A model generated the notes under the pieces. That model was not told the origin of the DNA. It saw only the letters and a list, made by a program, of their open reading frames with translations, and searched no databases. Below, one piece after another: positions 60,291-64,000 of a stretch of DNA of 64,000 nt (within the stretch, counting starts at the first letter, position 1; each line of letters begins with the position of its first letter). The DNA comes from an uncultured Sutterella sp. (GTDB lineage: Bacteria > Pseudomonadota > Gammaproteobacteria > Burkholderiales > Burkholderiaceae_F), in assembly GCA_900545275.1 (NCBI GenBank), contig UQYG01000004.1, positions 118,758 to 182,757 of the forward strand, in the 5' to 3' direction. The position numbers and the translations under genes were made by a program.

Positions 60291-60599
60291 TCAGGCGAGG
60301 CGGTGCTTGCCGCCGTGGCGCCCGCAGGTGACCTGACGGACGTCCCCCTGCAGTTCCGCGCGGCGGCGACGGCGTTCCTTGGGATCGATCAGGATGGGCG
60401 CGGCGACTTCAATTCGGTCGCCGTCCGAGAGGAGCGTGCGCAGATCGCGTTTCTCGCCCCAGAGACTCACGCCCCAGCCTTCGGGAATCGCGATCGAAGC
60501 GAGCTCAAGCGCCTCCCCGAGGAGCGTCCCCGCGGACACCTCGAGCGTTCGCGTCGTCGCTCCCTTTTCATCAATCGTTACGATCGCAATGCGGTTCAT
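60291..60599 (-). CDS. rnfH: RnfH-family ubiquitin-like protein
   Basis: 102 residues from ATG 60599; the frame extends upstream without support. Beta-grasp fold with the family motif GWGVSLWGEKRDLRTLLSDGDRIEV (landmark) and the ending APILIDPKERRRRRA. Function is unresolved; the gene often neighbours ratA and smpB in proteobacteria, as here with divergent smpB. The C-terminal extension GRHGGKHRLA is basic. Confidence 0.85.
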   Translation of the reverse strand: MNRIAIVTIDEKGATTRTLEVSAGTLLGEALELASIAIPEGWGVSLWGEKRDLRTLLSDGDRIEVAAPILIDPKERRRRRAELQGDVRQVTCGRHGGKHRLA

Positions 60600-60693
60600 C
60601 GTGTCGCTCCCCATCGAAAAAATGCGCGAAAAGAGAAATCTTACTAAAATGTGGGGCTCAAACGTTTGAAACCACAACAAGAAAGACAAAGTT

Positions 60694-61158
60694 ATGGCAC
60701 AGATCGTCAACAAACGCGCGCGCTTTGACTACACGATCGAGGACAAATTCGAAGCGGGACTCGTGCTTCGCGGCTGGGAAGTGAAGTCCGTTCGCGCCGG
60801 GCGCGCCCAGATCAATCTCGCCCACATCTACATCCGCGACGGAGAACTCTTTCTCTGCAACGCCCACATGAATCCGGCGGATCAGGTCTGCACGCACGAG
60901 ACGCTCGAGACGAACCGCACGCGCAAACTCCTCATGCACCGCCGCGAAATCATGAAGCTGATCGGCCGCGTGGAGCGCTCGGGCTACACGCTTGTTCCGC
61001 TCGACCTGCACTTCACGCGCGGACGCGTCAAGTGCACGCTCGCGCTCGCGCGCGGCAAACGCGAATTCGAAAAGCGCGCCGACGAAAGCAAGAAGGCCTG
61101 GAAGCGCGAACAGGAACGCATCATGAAGAAGGACGCCCGCGGGCGCCACATTCTCTGA
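60694..61158 (+). CDS. smpB: SsrA-binding protein SmpB
   Basis: 154 residues. Signature VNKRARFDYTIEDKFEAGLVL, GWEVKSVRAGRAQINLAH and the basic C-terminal tail (KRADESKKAWKREQERIMKKDARGRHIL, landmark positions 127-154). Delivers tmRNA to stalled ribosomes for trans-translation. Divergent from rnfH across 94 bp; a -10-like ACTAAAAT lies about 40-50 bp upstream. The ABC importer begins 32 bp downstream. Confidence 0.96.
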   Translation: MAQIVNKRARFDYTIEDKFEAGLVLRGWEVKSVRAGRAQINLAHIYIRDGELFLCNAHMNPADQVCTHETLETNRTRKLLMHRREIMKLIGRVERSGYTLVPLDLHFTRGRVKCTLALARGKREFEKRADESKKAWKREQERIMKKDARGRHIL

Positions 61159-61190
61159 CGCGCAACGCTTCTTTTGCCGAGACAAACTCC

Positions 61191-62303
61191 ATGCACGCCC
61201 TTCTTCGCCCCTTTTGCGCCGCCCTCGCGGGCCTGGCGGCCCTTTCGTACCTGACGCTCTGCGCCCACGCCCGTCCCGTAACGGACGACAACGGCGCCGT
61301 GGTCGACGTACCCGACAAGGTCGAGCGCGTCGCCGTCACGAACATCTTCCCGCTCGCCGCGGCCGTCACGGCCTACACCCGGTCGGGCGAAACCGTGATC
61401 GGCATGCATCCGGCGAGCTACGCCGCCGCAAAGAACGGCCTTCTGGGCGAACTCTGGCCCGCAGTCCTTAAGGCCGACACGGGTTTCATGACGGGGAACG
61501 TCCTCAACGTCGAGGCGCTGTTGGCGCTCGACCCCGACGTCGTTCTCGTGAACGCCCCCGACAAGCGAACGCTCGAAGCGGTGCGAAACGCCGGACTCCC
61601 CGCGCTCGCGGTATCGGCGACGAAATGGGACTACGACGTGGAGAAGACCCGCGAATCCTGGATGCGGGTATTGGGCGAACTCTTTCCCGACGCGCCCGTG
61701 AAATCCGAAACGGTCTGCGCCGAAACCGAGCGTCTCGCTTCGCTTGTGAAGGAGCGCCTTGCCGGTCTTGACGAAAAGAGCCGTCCCTCGGTTCTCTTTC
61801 TCGTGCGTCTCTCCCCCACGGAAATCGTGACCTCGGGGAAGCACTTCTTCGGGCAGTACTGGGCAAGCGCCGCGGGCGGCAGGAACGCGGCCGAGCACAT
61901 CACGCTGCAGAACGCCAACGCCGTGATCACGATGGAGGACGTCCATGCGCTCGACCCGGACGTCATCCTTCTTACGAACTTTACGACGGCGCAACCTGAG
62001 GACCTCCTCGAAAACCGCACGGAAGGCCGCGACTGGCAGGGACTGCGTGCCGTCGAAAAGAAGGCCGTCTTCAAAATGCCGCTTGGTCTCTACCGAAGCT
62101 TCACGCCCTCGATCGACAGTCCTTTGACGCTTCTCTGGATGGCAAAGACCCTCCACCCTGAGCGTTTTGCCGACGTGGACCTGAAAGCGGAAACGAAGCG
62201 CTTCTACAAAACCGTCTTCGGCGCGGAACTTACGGACGAACAGGTCGAACGCATCTACCGTCCGGCCAAGGCCGCGGGCGTCGGCGCCGCACGCGCCCGA
62301 TAA
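61191..62303 (+). CDS. Periplasmic binding protein of an iron/haem-type ABC importer (FecB/BtuF class)
   Basis: 370 residues. Signal peptide to about LCAHARPV. Class III binding-protein features: VERVAVTNIFPLAAAVTAY, then LNVEALLALDPDVVLVN and the later NAVITMEDVHALDPDVILLTN (two lobes linked by a long helix). Ligand is probably an iron chelate, haem or cobalamin. First gene of a three-gene importer. Confidence 0.87.
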   Translation: MHALLRPFCAALAGLAALSYLTLCAHARPVTDDNGAVVDVPDKVERVAVTNIFPLAAAVTAYTRSGETVIGMHPASYAAAKNGLLGELWPAVLKADTGFMTGNVLNVEALLALDPDVVLVNAPDKRTLEAVRNAGLPALAVSATKWDYDVEKTRESWMRVLGELFPDAPVKSETVCAETERLASLVKERLAGLDEKSRPSVLFLVRLSPTEIVTSGKHFFGQYWASAAGGRNAAEHITLQNANAVITMEDVHALDPDVILLTNFTTAQPEDLLENRTEGRDWQGLRAVEKKAVFKMPLGLYRSFTPSIDSPLTLLWMAKTLHPERFADVDLKAETKRFYKTVFGAELTDEQVERIYRPAKAAGVGAARAR

Positions 62304-62318
62304 GCTCAGGAATTTTCG

Positions 62319-63365
62319 ATGGAATCGAGTCTTTCCGCCGTGCGCCGCGAAACGCGGCGCTTTCGTCTTTGGATGGGGGCGCTCACGACGCTCCTTCTCC
62401 TTCTCGTCGTCGGCGCCCTCGGGCTCGGACGCTATGGAATTTCCCCGCACGACGTCGTCTCGCTCCTTCTGGAGCCCTTCGGATTGGAAGCGGAACTCGA
62501 GGGTAAGCGCCGCGTCGTCGAGAATCTTCTCTTTCAGGTGCGGCTTCCCCGCATCGCGCTCGCGATTCTTGCGGGTGCAGGACTCTCGGCCGCGGGCGCA
62601 GCCTTTCAGGCGCTCTTTGCGAACCCCCTTGCGAGTCCCGACACGCTCGGCGTCGCGACGGGCGCGTCCTTCGGGGCCGTGCTCGGGATTCTCTTCGGCG
62701 CGACGGGACTCGGCATTCAGTTCTGCGCCTTAGCGAGCGGCCTTCTCTCCGTCTTTCTGGTGCTCACCATCGCTCGAGTTCGCGGCGAGTCGGGCCTACT
62801 CATGATGATTCTCGCGGGCATGGTCGTGGCGGCGCTCTTTACCGCCCTCATTTCGCTCGTCAAATACGTGGCCGACCCGCAGGACGTTCTCCCGCAGATC
62901 ACCTTCTGGCTCATGGGTGCACTTTCGGGCGCAACCGTCGACCGCGTTCTTGCGGGCGCCCCCCTCATCGTCCTCGCGCTCCTTGCGCTCCAACTCTTCG
63001 CCTGGCGCCTCAACGTGACGACGCTCTCGCCCGACGAAGCCAAAAGCCTCGGCATCCCGCTTGCTCGCCTTCGCGCGGGCGTCATCACGGCGGCGACTCT
63101 TCTTACGGCCTCGGTCGTGTCGCTCTGCGGCCTCATCGGCTGGGTGGGACTTCTCGTTCCCCATGCGGCGCGCCTTCTCTTCGGATCCGACAACCGTTAC
63201 GTACTGCCCGCCTCGATGATTCTCGGAGCGCTCTTCATGCTCGTCGTCGACACGCTCGCGAGAACGGCGAGCGAGGCGGAAATCCCCGTTTCGATCCTCA
63301 CGGCCGTGATCGGAGCGCCCTTTTTCATTCTTCTTTTGCGCCGCACGCAGGGAGCCGCACGATGA
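62319..63365 (+). CDS. FecCD-family permease of the ABC importer
   Basis: 348 residues, AGGA before the ATG. About 10 membrane helices; signatures RLPRIALAILAGAGLSAAGAAFQALFANPLASPDTLGVATG (landmark about residues 75-115) and LIGWVGLLVPHAARLLFGSDNRYVLP, typical of siderophore and vitamin B12 permeases. Stop overlaps the ATPase start by ATGA. Confidence 0.93.
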   Translation: MESSLSAVRRETRRFRLWMGALTTLLLLLVVGALGLGRYGISPHDVVSLLLEPFGLEAELEGKRRVVENLLFQVRLPRIALAILAGAGLSAAGAAFQALFANPLASPDTLGVATGASFGAVLGILFGATGLGIQFCALASGLLSVFLVLTIARVRGESGLLMMILAGMVVAALFTALISLVKYVADPQDVLPQITFWLMGALSGATVDRVLAGAPLIVLALLALQLFAWRLNVTTLSPDEAKSLGIPLARLRAGVITAATLLTASVVSLCGLIGWVGLLVPHAARLLFGSDNRYVLPASMILGALFMLVVDTLARTASEAEIPVSILTAVIGAPFFILLLRRTQGAAR

Positions 63366-64000
63366 CCCACACGCTCAGCGCGGAACACGCCTTCTACACG
63401 TGGCCCGCCGCCCGCGGCAAAGCCCCGACCCCCATTCTCTCGGACGTTCATTTCTCCTTTGAAGCCCAAGGCGTTCTCGCGGTTCTCGGCCCCAACGGCG
63501 CCGGAAAGACGACGCTTCTTCGCTCGGTTTTGGGACTCCTTCCCTGGACGAAGGGAAGGACTCTTCTCGACGGCCGCGACGTGCGCGACTGGCGTCCGAG
63601 CGATTTCTGGCGCATCGTGGGCTACGTTCCGCAGGCCAAGAGTCCCGCCTTTGCCCCGATGACGATCCGCGACATGGTCGCGCTCGGACGCAGTCCCCAT
63701 CTCGGCCCCTTCGGGCGTCCGGGATCAAAGGACTGGGAGATCGTCGACCGGGCCCTCGAAGAGGTGGGCGTGCCCGACCTGGCGCACCGTCTCACGAGCG
63801 AAGTCTCCGGGGGACAACTGCAGCTTGCGCTCATCGCCCGGGCGCTTGCGACCGAACCCGCCCTGCTCGTTCTTGACGAGCCCGAGAGCAATCTGGATTT
63901 TCGCAATCAGCGCGTGGTGCTCGACGTCATCCAACGGCTCGCCGACCGGGGACTCGGGTGCATTCTCAACACGCATTTTCCCGCGCACGCCCTGGAACTC
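63362..64000 (+). CDS. ATP-binding subunit of the ABC importer, 3' end cut by window
   Basis: 213 codons visible from ATG 63362. Walker A LGPNGAGKTT, Q-loop VGYVPQ, signature EVSGGQLQLALIARAL and Walker B LLVLDEPESNLD. FecE/BtuD type. Translationally coupled to the permease. Confidence 0.93.
   Translation, partial: MTHTLSAEHAFYTWPAARGKAPTPILSDVHFSFEAQGVLAVLGPNGAGKTTLLRSVLGLLPWTKGRTLLDGRDVRDWRPSDFWRIVGYVPQAKSPAFAPMTIRDMVALGRSPHLGPFGRPGSKDWEIVDRALEEVGVPDLAHRLTSEVSGGQLQLALIARALATEPALLVLDEPESNLDFRNQRVVLDVIQRLADRGLGCILNTHFPAHALEL

Overview
The window looks like chromosome from a gut-type betaproteobacterium, most likely family Sutterellaceae (Sutterella and relatives). The basis is high GC content, Tat-exported flavoprotein reductases paired with tiny tetrahaem cytochromes, an octahaem nitrite reductase, TRAP transporters, and betaproteobacterial housekeeping neighbours (smpB next to rnfH). 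The genus assignment is inference from gene content. There is no rRNA, convincing tRNA, insertion sequence, prophage or CRISPR array. Both ends are cut inside genes.

Layout. 0-5.5 kb: an anaerobic-respiration module. A TtrS/TtrR-like two-component system is translationally coupled to a Tat-exported FAD reductase that runs off the left edge. It is divergent from a second FAD reductase with its tetrahaem cytochrome, and a pair of direct repeats lies between the two arms. 5.7-8 kb: tautomerase, Dps, a haem-binding-like beta-barrel protein, and a gene-poor stretch with a duplicated intergenic element. 8-14.4 kb: TolC/HlyD/double ABC-2 permease export operon (no ATPase), TatD nuclease and an ankyrin protein. 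14.5-18.6 kb: a DUF134-NifX fusion with a Cys/Gly/His tail and a perfect palindrome upstream, a PepSY protein with a metal-binding-like tail, an amidohydrolase and rubrerythrin. 18.9-26.5 kb: a FabG/FabF pair of aryl-polyene type and a DUF4261 protein, then a second respiratory module (sensor kinase, OmpR-type regulator, FAD reductase, tetrahaem cytochrome).

26.6-35.6 kb: AAA/DUF4143 ATPase, Bcr/CflA-type exporter, U32 (RlhA-like) protein, PPOX flavoprotein, a solitary HydG and uncharacterised proteins. 35.9-43.9 kb: cupin, AraC regulator, purine permease, zinc alcohol dehydrogenase, exported esterase, a 4'-phosphopantetheinyl-transferase-like protein, a methyltransferase and a small helical protein. 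44-55 kb: a scavenging region with M20 amidohydrolase, sodium:solute symporter with small partner, creatininase-family hydrolase, M28-like protein, a TRAP transporter in the order P-M-Q, and a dicarboxylate symporter. 55-60 kb: CcmI/NrfG-like assembly factor, octahaem nitrite reductase and an alanine/sodium symporter. 60-64 kb: rnfH, smpB and an iron/haem-type ABC importer cut at the right edge.

The themes fit together. Electrons would pass through small periplasmic multihaem cytochromes to specialised FAD reductases or to the octahaem nitrite reductase. Each FAD-reductase module has its own signal-transduction pair, which suggests substrate-induced respiration of organic acceptors. The main novelty candidates are the two regulated reductase modules with altered active-site positions, the octahaem reductase with a Tyr-Val-Cys signature next to an NrfG/CcmI-like protein, the DUF134-NifX metal-tail fusion with its palindromic operator, and several strong unassigned inverted or direct repeats in promoter regions.
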